Below are positions 40,847 through 51,613 of a stretch of DNA of 64,000 bases, one piece after another; the first letter of the stretch is position 1; each line of letters opens with the position of its first letter. Position numbers and translations under genes: made by a program. The notes beneath the pieces were generated by a model. The model saw nothing but the letters and a program-made list of their open reading frames with translations, was not told the origin of the DNA and did not search any database. Origin of the DNA: Ottowia sp. (GTDB lineage Bacteria > Pseudomonadota > Gammaproteobacteria > Burkholderiales > Burkholderiaceae_C); the NCBI RefSeq assembly GCF_016703145.1, contig NZ_JADJCO010000003.1, positions 124,001 to 188,000 of the forward strand, read 5' to 3'.

Positions 40847-42709
40847 ATGTCCACGCCGCAAATCACCCTGAGCAATACCGTCCGCTACAGCACGCTGGCC
40901 TTCTGCGTGCTGGCGCTGGTGCTGAGCCTGTTCTCGATGATCGCCTTCGGGCGTGGCCTGCCGTGGCTGCTGCTGTTCGGCGCGCTGGTGGTGGTGGGCA
41001 TCCACGACCTGCGGCAGACGCGCCACGCCATCCTGCGCAACTACCCGATCCTCGGGCACCTGCGCTTCGCGCAGGAGTTCGTGCGGCCGGAGATCCGCCA
41101 GTACTTCATCGAGGGCGACATGGAGGCGCAGCCCTTCTCGCGCGCGCAGCGCTCGGTGGTGTACCAGCGCGCCAAGGGCATGCCGGACAACCGCCCCTTC
41201 GGCACCCAGCTGGACGTGGGGGCCGAGGGCTACGAATGGATCAACCATTCGCTGCACCCCACCCGGATCGAGTCGCACGACTTCCGCATCTGGATCGGCG
41301 GGCGCCCCGGCACGCCGCTGCCCGGCGCGTCGCCCTGCACGCAGCCCTACAGCGCCAGCGTGTTCAACATCTCGGCCATGAGCTTCGGCGCGCTGTCGGC
41401 CAACGCCATCCTGGCGCTGAACCAAGGCGCCAAACTGGGCGGCTTCGCGCACGACACGGGCGAGGGCTCGATCAGCCGCTACCACCGCGAGCACGGGGGC
41501 GATTTGATCTGGGAGATCGGCTCGGGCTACTTCGGCTGCCGCAACGAAGGTGGCGGCTTCAACCCCGAGCGCTTCGCCGAGCAGGCGCGCGACCCGCAGG
41601 TGAAGATGATCGAGATCAAGCTGAGCCAGGGCGCCAAGCCGGGCCACGGCGGCGTGCTGCCGGGCGCCAAGGTCACGCCCGAGATCGCCGCCGCGCGCGG
41701 TGTGCCGGTGGGCGTGTCGTGCATCTCGCCGTCGGCGCACAGCGCGTTCTCCACGCCGGTCGAGCTGATGCGCTTCGTGGCGCAACTGCGCGAGCTGTCG
41801 GGCGGCAAACCGACCGGCTTCAAGCTGTGCATCGGCCACCCGTGGGAATGGTTCGGCATCGTCAAGGCCATGCTGGAGACCGACATCACGCCAGACTTCA
41901 TCGTGGTGGACGGCGCCGAGGGCGGCACTGGCGCGGCGCCGGTGGAGTTCACCGACCACGTCGGCACGCCGCTGCAGGAGGGCCTGCGCCTGGTGCACAA
42001 CACGCTGCGCGGCGTGAACCTGCGCGAGCGCATCAAGATCGGCTGCGCGGGCAAGGTCATCACCTCGTTCGACATCGCGCGCGTGCTGGCGCTGGGCGCC
42101 GACTGGTGCAACTCCGGGCGCGGCTTCATGATGGCCGTGGGCTGCCTGCAGGCGCAGACCTGCCACACCGGCCACTGCCCCACCGGCGTGACCACGCAGG
42201 ACCCGGTGCGCCAGCGCGCGCTGGTGGTGGCCGACAAGGCGCCGCGCGTGGCGCAGTTCCACGCCAACACGCTGCACGCGCTGAAAGAGCTGCTGCAGGC
42301 CGCCGGCCTGACGCACACCGACCAGGTGACCTCGCACCACGTGGTACGCCGCATCGACGACACGCAGGTGCGCCAGTTGTCGGTGCTGCTGCCGTCGATG
42401 CGGCGCGGCGCGCTGCTGGGCGACGTGGCCGAGCTGCCGACCGTCTTTCGCCTGTTCTGGCCGCTGGCCAGCGCGCACAGCTTCGCCCCGCAGGTGCCCG
42501 AGCAAGGCGGCGCGGACGGCTCCGGCGCGGGGGAGTCGGCGAACGAGGTGGCGCACCAGTTGCGCGACGCGCCACCGCCGGAGCCGGAACCCGTCGCGCA
42601 CCTGGTGCCCGAGCAGGCCTACTCGCCCGCGGCGGCGCCCGCATCGCCCACGCAGGTGCCGGAAAGCTGGCGCGCCTCCGACGCGGTGGACGGCCAACGG
42701 ACGGGTTGA
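40847..42709 (+). CDS. FMN-binding glutamate synthase family protein, membrane-anchored
   Basis: Protein of 620 residues with the FMN/ferredoxin-type glutamate synthase barrel but no glutaminase domain. Two hydrophobic segments at about residues 15-50 would anchor it in the inner membrane. The barrel includes SAMSFGALSANAILALNQGA, HDTGEGSISRYHR and FIVVDGAEGGTGAAPVEF. A 3Fe-4S pattern Cys433-X5-Cys439-X4-Cys444 is intact (CLQAQTCHTGHC). The last 75 residues are a Pro/Ala/Glu-rich tail. Reaction and electron partner are unknown. It stands alone between cinA and the Liv transporter, with AGGAGACC before the ATG. Confidence 0.85.
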   Translation: MSTPQITLSNTVRYSTLAFCVLALVLSLFSMIAFGRGLPWLLLFGALVVVGIHDLRQTRHAILRNYPILGHLRFAQEFVRPEIRQYFIEGDMEAQPFSRAQRSVVYQRAKGMPDNRPFGTQLDVGAEGYEWINHSLHPTRIESHDFRIWIGGRPGTPLPGASPCTQPYSASVFNISAMSFGALSANAILALNQGAKLGGFAHDTGEGSISRYHREHGGDLIWEIGSGYFGCRNEGGGFNPERFAEQARDPQVKMIEIKLSQGAKPGHGGVLPGAKVTPEIAAARGVPVGVSCISPSAHSAFSTPVELMRFVAQLRELSGGKPTGFKLCIGHPWEWFGIVKAMLETDITPDFIVVDGAEGGTGAAPVEFTDHVGTPLQEGLRLVHNTLRGVNLRERIKIGCAGKVITSFDIARVLALGADWCNSGRGFMMAVGCLQAQTCHTGHCPTGVTTQDPVRQRALVVADKAPRVAQFHANTLHALKELLQAAGLTHTDQVTSHHVVRRIDDTQVRQLSVLLPSMRRGALLGDVAELPTVFRLFWPLASAHSFAPQVPEQGGADGSGAGESANEVAHQLRDAPPPEPEPVAHLVPEQAYSPAAAPASPTQVPESWRASDAVDGQRTG

Positions 42710-42829
42710 GCTTTTTCTTCGGAGCGCCAGGCGCTGGCCTCGCGTCGGGTGAAAACCCCTACCGATTCGGCGCCGTCACGCAGCCATAATTCGCTCGTTT
42801 TTGTTGTCACAGAGGCGTCAGCCGTTCGC

Positions 42830-43606
<777 letters not shown>

Positions 43607-43614
43607 GAAGCACC

Positions 43615-44328
43615 ATGAGCGACGCCTCCGCCTTCGCCATCCGCCTCAAGGACGTGCACGCCTGGTACGGCGAGTCGCACATCCTGCACGGCGTCAGCAT
43701 CGACGTGCGCCCCGGCGAGGTGGTGACCCTGCTGGGCCGCAACGGCGCGGGCCGCACGACGACGCTGCGCGCCCTCATGGGCCTGGTGGGCAAGCGCACG
43801 GGCTCGATCCAGGTGCGGGGCGCCGAGACGGTGAGGATGGCGCCGCACCACATCGCCCGCCTGGGCGTCGGCTACTGCCCCGAAGAACGCGGCATCATGG
43901 CCAGCCTGAACTGCCAGGAGAACCTGATGCTGCCGCCCAAGGTGGCCGAGGGCGGCATGGGCATCGACGAGATCTACGAGATGTTCCCCAACCTGAAGGC
44001 GCGCCGCACCAGCCCGGGCGGGCGGCTGTCGGGGGGCGAGCAGCAGATGCTGGCGGTGGCGCGCATCCTGCGCACCGGCGCCAAGGTGCTGCTGCTCGAC
44101 GAGATTTCAGAAGGCCTGGCGCCGGTCATCGTGCAGGCGCTGGCGCGCATGATCCAGCAGTTGCGCGTGCGCGGCTTCACGGTGCTGATGGTGGAGCAGA
44201 ACTTCCGCTTCGCGGCGCCGCTGGCCGACCGCTTCTACATCATGGAGCGCGGCCTCATCGTGAAGGAATTCACCGCCGCCGAGCTGCAGGACAACATGCA
44301 CATGCTGCATGAATACCTGGGCGTCTAG
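43615..44328 (+). CDS. livF: Branched-chain amino acid-type ABC transporter ATPase (LivF-like)
   Basis: Second ATPase of the importer; 237 residues. The Walker A motif at residues 41-48 is GRNGAGRT: Arg47 replaces the lysine that normally contacts the nucleotide phosphates. Other motifs are normal: signature LSGGEQQMLAVARIL, Walker B KVLLLDEISEGLAP, H-loop MVEQNF. It may hydrolyse ATP poorly and leave catalysis to LivG, or arginine may suffice. It starts 8 bases after livG. Confidence 0.92.
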   Translation: MSDASAFAIRLKDVHAWYGESHILHGVSIDVRPGEVVTLLGRNGAGRTTTLRALMGLVGKRTGSIQVRGAETVRMAPHHIARLGVGYCPEERGIMASLNCQENLMLPPKVAEGGMGIDEIYEMFPNLKARRTSPGGRLSGGEQQMLAVARILRTGAKVLLLDEISEGLAPVIVQALARMIQQLRVRGFTVLMVEQNFRFAAPLADRFYIMERGLIVKEFTAAELQDNMHMLHEYLGV

Positions 44329-44379
44329 GCGCGCCGTGCCTCGTCATTTTCGTCAGTCCACTACCCAAGGAGAGGTCCC

Positions 44380-45600
44380 ATGAAACGCAAACTTCTGTGC
44401 TCGCTGATCGCCGGCATCGGCCTGGCCACCGCCGGCCTGGCCCAGGCCCAGATCTCCGACAACGTGGTGAAGATCGGGGTGCTGACCGACATGTCCGGCC
44501 TCTACGCCGACCTGGCCGGCCCGGGCTCGGCGACGGCGGCCAAGATGGCCGTGGACGACTACCTGAAAGCCACCAAGTCCAGCCTGAAGGTCGAAGTGGT
44601 GGCCGCCGACCACCAGAACAAGGCCGACGTGGGCGCCAGCATCGCCCGCAAATGGTTCGACAGCGAGCGCGTCGACGCCATCGCCGACGTGCCCACCTCG
44701 TCGGTCGCCCTGGCCGTGCATGAAGTGGCGCGCGAGAAGGGCAAGCTGTTGCTCAACTCCGGCGCCGCCTCGTCCGACCTCACGGGCAAGCTCTGCTCGC
44801 CCAACACCGTGCACTGGACCTACGACACCTGGATGCTGGCCAACGGCACCGGCAGCGCCATCGTCAAGACGGGCGGCAACACCTGGTTCTTCCTGACCGC
44901 CGACTACGCCTTCGGCCACGCGCTGGAACGCGACACCTCGGCCGTCGTCACCAAGGGCGGCGGCAAGGTGCTGGGCAGCGTCAAGGTGCCGCTGGCCACG
45001 CAGGATTTCTCGTCCTTCCTGCTGCAGGCGCAGTCGTCCAAGGCCAAGATCATCGGCCTGGCCAACGCCGGCGGCGACACCATCAACTCGATCAAGCAGG
45101 CGGCCGAGTTCGGCATCACCAAGGGCGGGCAGAACCTGGCCGGCCTGCTGGTGTTCCTCGCCGACGTGCACGGCCTGGGCCTGCAGACGGCGCAGGGCCT
45201 GATCCTGACCGAGACCTTCTACTGGGACCTCAACGACCAAACGCGCGCCTGGTCCAAGCGCTTCGCCGCCGCCAACGGCGGCAAGTACCCGACGATGGTG
45301 CAGGCCGGCGTCTACGCCTCCGTGCTGCACTACCTGAAGGCCATCGACGCCGGCAAGACCGACGACGGCACGAAGACGGTGGTGAAGATGAAGGAGCTGC
45401 CCACCGACGACCCGCTGTTCGGCAAGGGCGTGATCCGCGCCGACGGCCGCAAGATCCACCCGGCCTATCTGTTCGAGGTGAAGAAGCCCGCCGAGTCGAA
45501 AGGCCCCTACGACTACTACAAGTTGCGGGCAACGATCCCCGCCGACCAGGCCTTCCGCCCCATCGACCAGGGCGAATGCCCGCTGGTGGCCAAGAAATAA
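44380..45600 (+). CDS. livK: ABC transporter substrate-binding protein (LivK-like)
   Basis: Periplasmic receptor of the importer; 406 residues. Signal peptide MKRKLLCSLIAGIGLATAGL ends near AQAQ. The mature protein starts ISDNVVKIGVLTDMSGLYAD, typical of the type I periplasmic-binding fold of Peripla_BP_6 proteins. The ligand is not evident. Members of this length and sequence type are often linked to amides, aromatic acids or short-chain organic acids rather than leucine. AAGGAGAGGTCCC gives a strong ribosome-binding site. It lies between the ATPase and permease genes. Confidence 0.9.
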   Translation: MKRKLLCSLIAGIGLATAGLAQAQISDNVVKIGVLTDMSGLYADLAGPGSATAAKMAVDDYLKATKSSLKVEVVAADHQNKADVGASIARKWFDSERVDAIADVPTSSVALAVHEVAREKGKLLLNSGAASSDLTGKLCSPNTVHWTYDTWMLANGTGSAIVKTGGNTWFFLTADYAFGHALERDTSAVVTKGGGKVLGSVKVPLATQDFSSFLLQAQSSKAKIIGLANAGGDTINSIKQAAEFGITKGGQNLAGLLVFLADVHGLGLQTAQGLILTETFYWDLNDQTRAWSKRFAAANGGKYPTMVQAGVYASVLHYLKAIDAGKTDDGTKTVVKMKELPTDDPLFGKGVIRADGRKIHPAYLFEVKKPAESKGPYDYYKLRATIPADQAFRPIDQGECPLVAKK

Positions 45601-45636
45601 GCGCCGGCGCGCGAGGCAGCGGAGCACAGGCACGCC

Positions 45637-46521
45637 ATGGACATCTTCGGCATCCCGGTCCAGGCCATGATGGGGCAGTTGCTCATCGGCCTGATCAACG
45701 GCTCGTTCTACGCCCTGCTCTCGCTCGGGCTGGCCGTCATCTTCGGCCTGCTCAACATCATCAACTTCGCCCACGGCGCCCAGTACATGCTGGGTGCCTT
45801 CGGCGCCTACCTGCTGCTCAACAAGCTGGGGCTGAACTACTGGTGGGCGCTGCTGATCGTGCCGCTGGCGGTCGGCGCCATGGGCGTCGTCATCGAACGC
45901 ACGATGCTCGCGCGCCTGTACAAGCTGGACCACCTGTACGGCCTGCTGCTCACCTTCGGCCTGGCGCTCATCATCCAGGGCTTCTTCCGCAAGGAATACG
46001 GCTCCAGCGGCCTGCCCTACACCATGCCCGAACAACTGACGGGCGGGCAGAACCTGGGCTTCATGTTCCTGCCCAACTACCGCGCCTGGATCATCGGCGC
46101 ATCGCTGATCATCTGCCTGGCGACCTGGTTCGTGATCGAGCGCACCAAGCTGGGCGGCTACCTGCGCGCCGCCACCGAGAACCCGCAGCTGGTGCAGGCC
46201 TTCGGCATCAACGTGCCGCGCATGATCACGCTGACCTATGGCTTCGGCGTGGCGTTGGCCGCGCTGGCCGGCGTGATGGCCGCGCCGATCTACCAGGTCA
46301 GCCCGCAGATGGGGGCCGACCTCATCATCGTGGTGTTCGCCGTCGTCGTGATCGGCGGCATGGGCTCGATCATGGGCGCCATCGTCACCGGCTTCGGCCT
46401 GGGGCTGGTCGAGGGACTGACCAAGGTGTTCTACCCCGAGGCCTCGACCACCGTCATCTTCATCATCATGACCATCGTGCTGCTGATCCGCCCGGCCGGC
46501 CTGTTCGGCACCCAGAAGTAA
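45637..46521 (+). CDS. livH: Branched-chain amino acid-type ABC transporter permease (LivH-like)
   Basis: Inner-membrane permease of 294 residues with about eight hydrophobic segments. Family-typical stretches are LLIGLINGSFYALLSLGLAV, FGLLNIINFAHGAQYMLGAF and QAFGINVPRMITLTYGFGVA (coupling region with the ATPase). It lies 36 bases after livK and 3 bases before livM, so the two permeases are probably translationally coupled. Confidence 0.93.
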   Translation: MDIFGIPVQAMMGQLLIGLINGSFYALLSLGLAVIFGLLNIINFAHGAQYMLGAFGAYLLLNKLGLNYWWALLIVPLAVGAMGVVIERTMLARLYKLDHLYGLLLTFGLALIIQGFFRKEYGSSGLPYTMPEQLTGGQNLGFMFLPNYRAWIIGASLIICLATWFVIERTKLGGYLRAATENPQLVQAFGINVPRMITLTYGFGVALAALAGVMAAPIYQVSPQMGADLIIVVFAVVVIGGMGSIMGAIVTGFGLGLVEGLTKVFYPEASTTVIFIIMTIVLLIRPAGLFGTQK

Positions 46522-46524
46522 GCC

Positions 46525-47505
46525 ATGGCCACCGGTTCGAACGCCCCCACTCACGCTCCCGCCCCGGCCTCCGCCGGCGCGGCGCGCACGCACCTCGCGG
46601 CCTTCGTCGCCATGGCCGCCATCTTCGTGCTCGCCCCGCTGCTGGGCGTGTACCCGGTGTTCATGATGAAGGTGATGTGCTTCGCGCTGTTCGCCTGCGC
46701 CTTCAACCTGCTGCTGGGCTTCGGCGGGCTGCTGTCGTTCGGCCACGCCATGTTCCTGGGCGGCGCCGGCTACGTCGCCGCTCACGCCGCCAAGGTGTGG
46801 GGCCTGACGCCGGAGCTGGCCGTCGGGCTGGCCACGCTGTGCGCCGCGGCGCTGGGCTGGGTGACGGGGCTGCTGGCCATCCGCCGCCAGGGCATCTATT
46901 TCGCCATGATCACGCTGGCGCTGGCGCAGATGGTGTTCTTCCTCAGCCTGCAGGCGCCCTTCACCGGCGGCGAGGACGGCATCCAGGCCGTGCCGCGCGG
47001 CAGGCTGCTGGGCATGATCGACCTGTCGAATCCGGTGGCCATGTACGGCTTCGTGCTGGCGGTGTTCCTCGGCGGCTTCGGGCTGATCTACCGCATCGTG
47101 CATTCGCCCTTCGGCCAGGTGCTGCAGGCGATCCGCGAGAACGAGCCGCGCGCCATCTCGCTGGGCTACGACGCCGACAAGTTCAAGCACCGCGCCTTCG
47201 TGCTCTCGGCCGCGCTGGCCGGGATGGCGGGCGCCACCAAGGCCATCGTGTTCCAGCTCGCCTCGCTGACCGACGTGCACTGGAGCATGTCGGGCGAGGT
47301 GGTGCTGATGACGCTGGTGGGCGGCCTGGGCACCCTCTTCGGGCCGATGGTGGGCGCCGCCGTGATCGTGGCCATGCAGAACTACCTGGCCGAGCTGGGC
47401 GCCTGGGTGTCGGTGGTGCAGGGCGTGATCTTCGTCGTCTGCGTGCTGCTGTTCCGCCGCGGCATCGTGGGTGAGATCGGGCACCTGCTGAAGAAGTCGC
47501 TCTGA
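46525..47505 (+). CDS. livM: Branched-chain amino acid-type ABC transporter permease (LivM-like)
   Basis: Second permease, 326 residues, eight or nine hydrophobic segments. Characteristic parts are FNLLLGFGGLLSFGHAMFLG, IRRQGIYFAMITLALAQMVF and the coupling helix region QAIRENEPRAISLGYDADKF. It is the last gene of the livGFKHM operon. A short repeat whose hairpin is followed by TTTT lies 10 bases downstream and may act as terminator. Confidence 0.93.
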   Translation: MATGSNAPTHAPAPASAGAARTHLAAFVAMAAIFVLAPLLGVYPVFMMKVMCFALFACAFNLLLGFGGLLSFGHAMFLGGAGYVAAHAAKVWGLTPELAVGLATLCAAALGWVTGLLAIRRQGIYFAMITLALAQMVFFLSLQAPFTGGEDGIQAVPRGRLLGMIDLSNPVAMYGFVLAVFLGGFGLIYRIVHSPFGQVLQAIRENEPRAISLGYDADKFKHRAFVLSAALAGMAGATKAIVFQLASLTDVHWSMSGEVVLMTLVGGLGTLFGPMVGAAVIVAMQNYLAELGAWVSVVQGVIFVVCVLLFRRGIVGEIGHLLKKSL

Positions 47506-47514
47506 ACTCCGGAC

Positions 47515-47576
47515 GCTATTGAATCAATAGCTTTCTGCGCAATATCCACGCGGGCTTTCGCCCGTTTTCATTCAAG
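47515..47576 (+). repeat. Short interspersed repeat, copy 12 (livM / PIN spacer)
   Basis: The best-formed copy: GCTATTGAATCAATAGCTTT, CTGCGCAATATCCACGCGGG, CTTTCGCCCGTTTTCATTCA. The inner hairpin CGGGC-TTTC-GCCCG followed by TTTT (47551-47568) lies between convergent genes and could end the liv transcript. It also includes the stop codon of the PIN gene. Confidence 0.85.
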
Positions 47577-48002
47577 AATCACAGAAGCGCGCTCCGCCAC
47601 CGCCACGCCCAGCGGCGCCAGCCGGCGCGCCAGGGCGATGACCTCCTTGTCCTTGCTGAACAGCGCCGCGCCCTCGGCCACCGCCAGGTCGATGAACATC
47701 TGGTCGTCGGGATCGCGGCAGCGCACCGGCGCGGCGCCGGCGGGCGCGCGCGGATGGACCCATCGGTCGAAAGCCGCCAGCACCTCGTCCGCCGTGCGCC
47801 AGCGGCGCGCCAGTCGCGCCGCGACGAGCGGGTAGGTGAGCACCCGCGCCAATTCGTCGCGCATGGCCGGCGCGGCGATCCAGCGCACCGCGCCGGCGTG
47901 GATCGCCTGCTTCAGCGTGTCCATCGCCGGGTCGTCGAACAGCCACAGATCGAGCACGCAGTTGGTGTCGATCACCACGTCGGCGGGGCGCGGACCGGTC
48001 AC
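47568..48002 (-). CDS. PIN-domain protein (putative ribonuclease, toxin-like family)
   Basis: Protein of 144 residues with a PIN-type nuclease fold of the COG1569-like class. Acidic residues fit the metal site: Asp12 (VIDTNCVLDLWLF), Glu50 (MRDELARVL) and the RDPDDQMFIDLA motif at 96-107. The start is a GTG at 48002 preceded by GAGG. No antitoxin-like gene is adjacent: the upstream neighbour, 6 bases away, encodes a Bug-type binding protein. It is therefore an orphan, possibly a housekeeping RNase rather than a toxin. Its stop codon lies in a repeat copy. Confidence 0.82.
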   Translation of the reverse strand: MTGPRPADVVIDTNCVLDLWLFDDPAMDTLKQAIHAGAVRWIAAPAMRDELARVLTYPLVAARLARRWRTADEVLAAFDRWVHPRAPAGAAPVRCRDPDDQMFIDLAVAEGAALFSKDKEVIALARRLAPLGVAVAERASVILE

Positions 48003-48008
48003 GTGGCC

Positions 48009-48998
48009 TCACCCGACGTCGAGTTTCAGGCTGCGCACGAAGGGCACCCAGCGCGCACGCTCGGCGCGCCCGAAGTCGTCGGCCTGCCGCGGCGTGGACG
48101 GCCCCAGGTTCTCGACCCCGCCCTGCGCCAGCTTGTCCTTCATGGCCGGCAGCGCCAGGGCCGCGTTGAGCGCCTGGTTCAGCCGCGCGACCTCGGCATC
48201 GAGCGTCCCGGCGGGCACGAAGAGGCAGTTCCACGAATAGGCGTCGTAGCCGGCCAGGCCCTGTTCGGCGAAGGTGGGCACCCGCGGGATGGCCGGGCTG
48301 CGCTGCCGGCCCCCGTAGGCCAGGATGCGCACGCGCCCCTGCTGCGCCATCGGCCGCGAGGTGCTGATGCCGTCGAACACCAGGTCCACGTGGCCGCCCG
48401 ACAGGTCCGCCATGGCCGGCCCGTTGCCCTTGTAGGGGATGTGGTTGAGCTTCACGCCCGCCACGCGGGCGAAGGCCTCGCCAACGATGTGGCTGATGGA
48501 GCCGGTGCCGGCCGAGCCGTAGCTCACCTGCCCCGGCTGCGCCTTGGCCTGCGCGATCAGCGCGCGCAACGTCCCGGGGCCGTTCGCCTTGCTGGCCAGC
48601 ACCATCGGCCCGCGGCTCACCAGGCCGATCAGGCGCAGGTCGCGCTCCACGTCGAAAGGCAGGTTCCGGTACAGCGCGACGTTCATCACCAGTTGCGAGC
48701 TGGTGCCCAGGCCGATGGTCAGGCCGTCCGGCGGCGACTTGGCCACCAGGTCGGTGCCCAGCGACCCGCCGGCGCCGGGCCGGTTCTCGACGATGACCGG
48801 CTGGCCCAGCGATTCGGCCATGTAGCGGGCCAGCTCGCGCGCCGTCAGGTCGTTGATGCTGCCCGGACCGAAGCCCACCACCAGCCGGATGGGCCGGTGG
48901 GCGCCCGATTGGGCCACGGCGGCGGGCGCCGCCGCCATCGCGGCCAGGGTGGCCAGGGCCGCGCGGCGCGACAGGCGCCAGGAACGAGGGGAATGCAT
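48009..48998 (-). CDS. Bug/TctC-type tripartite tricarboxylate receptor
   Basis: Exported solute receptor, 329 residues. The amino-terminal signal contains a twin-arginine-like SRRAALATLAA and ends near AVAQ. Family motifs are RPIRLVVGFGPGSINDLTAR, VIVENRPGAGGSLGTDLVAK and LNHIPYKGNGPAMADLSGGH. It lies 12 bases downstream of the AtuA-family gene and is part of the same minus-strand cluster, so its ligand is probably the acid degraded by the cluster. Confidence 0.92.
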   Translation of the reverse strand: MHSPRSWRLSRRAALATLAAMAAAPAAVAQSGAHRPIRLVVGFGPGSINDLTARELARYMAESLGQPVIVENRPGAGGSLGTDLVAKSPPDGLTIGLGTSSQLVMNVALYRNLPFDVERDLRLIGLVSRGPMVLASKANGPGTLRALIAQAKAQPGQVSYGSAGTGSISHIVGEAFARVAGVKLNHIPYKGNGPAMADLSGGHVDLVFDGISTSRPMAQQGRVRILAYGGRQRSPAIPRVPTFAEQGLAGYDAYSWNCLFVPAGTLDAEVARLNQALNAALALPAMKDKLAQGGVENLGPSTPRQADDFGRAERARWVPFVRSLKLDVG

Positions 48999-49010
48999 GA
49001 GAACGCTCCT

Positions 49011-50833
49011 TCAGGATGGTGCAGATTCGGGAAACCACGCGGCGGGCACCCGCACCGGCAGCGCCAGCAGGATCTGGCCCATGCCCTTGCCCAGCGCGTC
49101 GTTGCGCAGCGAAGCCATGCCGCCGCCGCCCAGCGCCCGCTCGCACACGAAGTTGAAGGCGTGGATGCCCGGCACGTCGTGGCGCGTGACCGGGCCTTCG
49201 ACCAGGTGCGCGAGGTGCGCGGCCACGCGCTCGGGCGTGAGCTGCGCGCGCAGCAGCGGCAGCCACTCGGGCCGGCGCGCGATCACGCCGATGTTGGAGG
49301 TGTCGCCCTTGTCGCCGGAGCGCGCCCAGGCCAGGCGGATCAAGGGCACGTCGATGACTTCGGCGCCGGTGGCGGGTGGTGCCGGCTCGGGCGCGTCGAT
49401 TGCTACGTTTTTAATAGCTATCTGCGATTTATCGGCGCTGGCTGCAGGCACATTTGGCACAGAAACCGGTGCGCCGTCGAGCGCCACGGCCGGCGCCACA
49501 CGCGCCTTGTCCAGCAGGAAGGCGTACTGCCGGATCAGCGGCGACACGCCCGCGCGCCCGCCCGCCCCCGTGGTGCCGGGCGCCCAGGACGTGCCGGCCG
49601 GCGCGATCTCGCGCGCCAGCAGCTCCAGCGCGGCCTTGTCGGGGTGGCAGGCCGTCAGGCGCAGCACCGCCTCGCGCGCGCCGGCCGCCCGGGCGTGCGG
49701 ACCGTAGCAGCTCTCGGCGCCCAGCACTTCGAGATTCGTGCGGCTGAGCGGCGCCAGGCCCTGGCGCGCCAGCAGCTCGCCCACGCGCGCCAGGATGGCC
49801 TCGCCGGTGCGGCGCGCCTTGGCCGCCGCGTCGAAGCCCACGATGGTGAGCTGCGCCGAGGTCCTGAAGCCGTCCAGCCAGGTGGCGCAGACCTTGTACG
49901 TCGCTGTCGGCGCGCGGCCGCGCGCGCCATGCACGCGCACGCGCTGCGGCCCGGCGGGCGCCATGCGCACCTGCGTGAAGTCGCACACCACGTCCGGCAG
50001 CAGGTAGGCGGCGGGGTCGCCGATCTCGTATAGCATCTGCTCGGCCACCACCTGCGGCGCCACCAGGCCGCCCGTGCCCTCGGGCTTGGCGACGGTGAAG
50101 CTGCCGTCCGGCGCGCACTCGACGATGGGGTAGCCGATGTGCGCCCAGTCGGGCACGTCCTGCCAGTCGGTGTGCAGCCCGCCGGTGGCCTGGCAGCCGC
50201 ACTCGATGATGTGGCCCGCCAGGCTGCCGCCGGCCAGCCGGTCGAAGTCGAGCGCCGTCCAGCCGAACTCGTGCATCAGGATGCCCAGCGTCACGGCCGA
50301 ATCGACGCAGCGGCCGGTGATGACGATCTGCGCGCCCGCGTCCAGCGCCGCCTTGACGGGCTGCGCGCCCAGGTAGGCGTTGGCCGTGAGCATCTTGGCG
50401 GGCAGCGGCGCGCCACTCTGCAGTTCGGCCACGGGCGGATCGGCCTGGCGCAGCGCGGGCAGTTGCGGCATCACGTCGTCGCCCGTGACGACGGCGATCC
50501 TCACGGGCACGCCCAGCTCGGCCGCCAGCGCGCGCAGCGCGTCGGCGCAGCCCCGCGGGTTGACGCCGCCGGCGTTGCTGACCACGCGGATGCCCTGGGC
50601 CACCACGTCCTTGAGCACCGCCTTCATCGACACGGACACGAAGTCGGTGGCATAGCCCAGCTCGGGCTTCTTGAGCCGCGCCGCCGCCAGGATGGACATG
50701 GTGAGTTCGGCCAGGTAGTCGAACACCAGGTAGTCGATCCGGCCGCTGGCCACCAGTTGCGGCGCGCCGACGCTGGAGTCGCCCCAGAAGCCGGAGGCGC
50801 CGCCGATGCGGACGATCTTGGGGTCGGCCTCGC

Positions 50834-50837
<4 letters not shown>
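49011..50837 (-). CDS. AtuA-family protein (DUF1446 domain fused to AtuA-like carboxy-terminal domain)
   Basis: Protein of 608 residues. The DUF1446 domain spans about residues 8-455 (IVRIGGASGFWGDSSVGAPQ, VVSNAGGVNPRGCADALRAL, VITGRCVDSAVTLGILMHEF). A second AtuA-like domain occupies about 490-590 (LIRLAWARSGDKGDTSNIGV). The joining linker, residues about 460-479 (NVPAASADKSQIAIKNVAI), is encoded by an in-frame short-repeat copy. AtuA is required for acyclic terpene use in Pseudomonas, but its reaction is unknown. Here the remaining atu genes are absent, so another branched or unusual acid is likelier. The ATG overlaps the enoyl-CoA hydratase stop (ATGA). Confidence 0.87.
49402..49461 (+). 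repeat. Short interspersed repeat, copy 13 (inside AtuA-family gene)
   Basis: Plus-strand copy: GCTACGTTTTTAATAGCTAT, CTGCGATTTATCGGCGCTGG, CTGCAGGCACATTTGGCA. It encodes the interdomain linker on the minus strand. Confidence 0.75.

Positions 50838-51609
<772 letters not shown>

Positions 51610-51613
<4 letters not shown>

Noticed and set aside
44353..47484. Long minus-strand frame opposite livK-livH-livM
   Set aside because: Composition is dominated by His, Gln and Gly and mirrors the codon pattern of the liv genes; no domain seen.
47568..48002. Toxin-antitoxin module
   Set aside because: Only the PIN component is present; the adjacent genes are a binding protein and a transporter permease, with no antitoxin-like frame in between.
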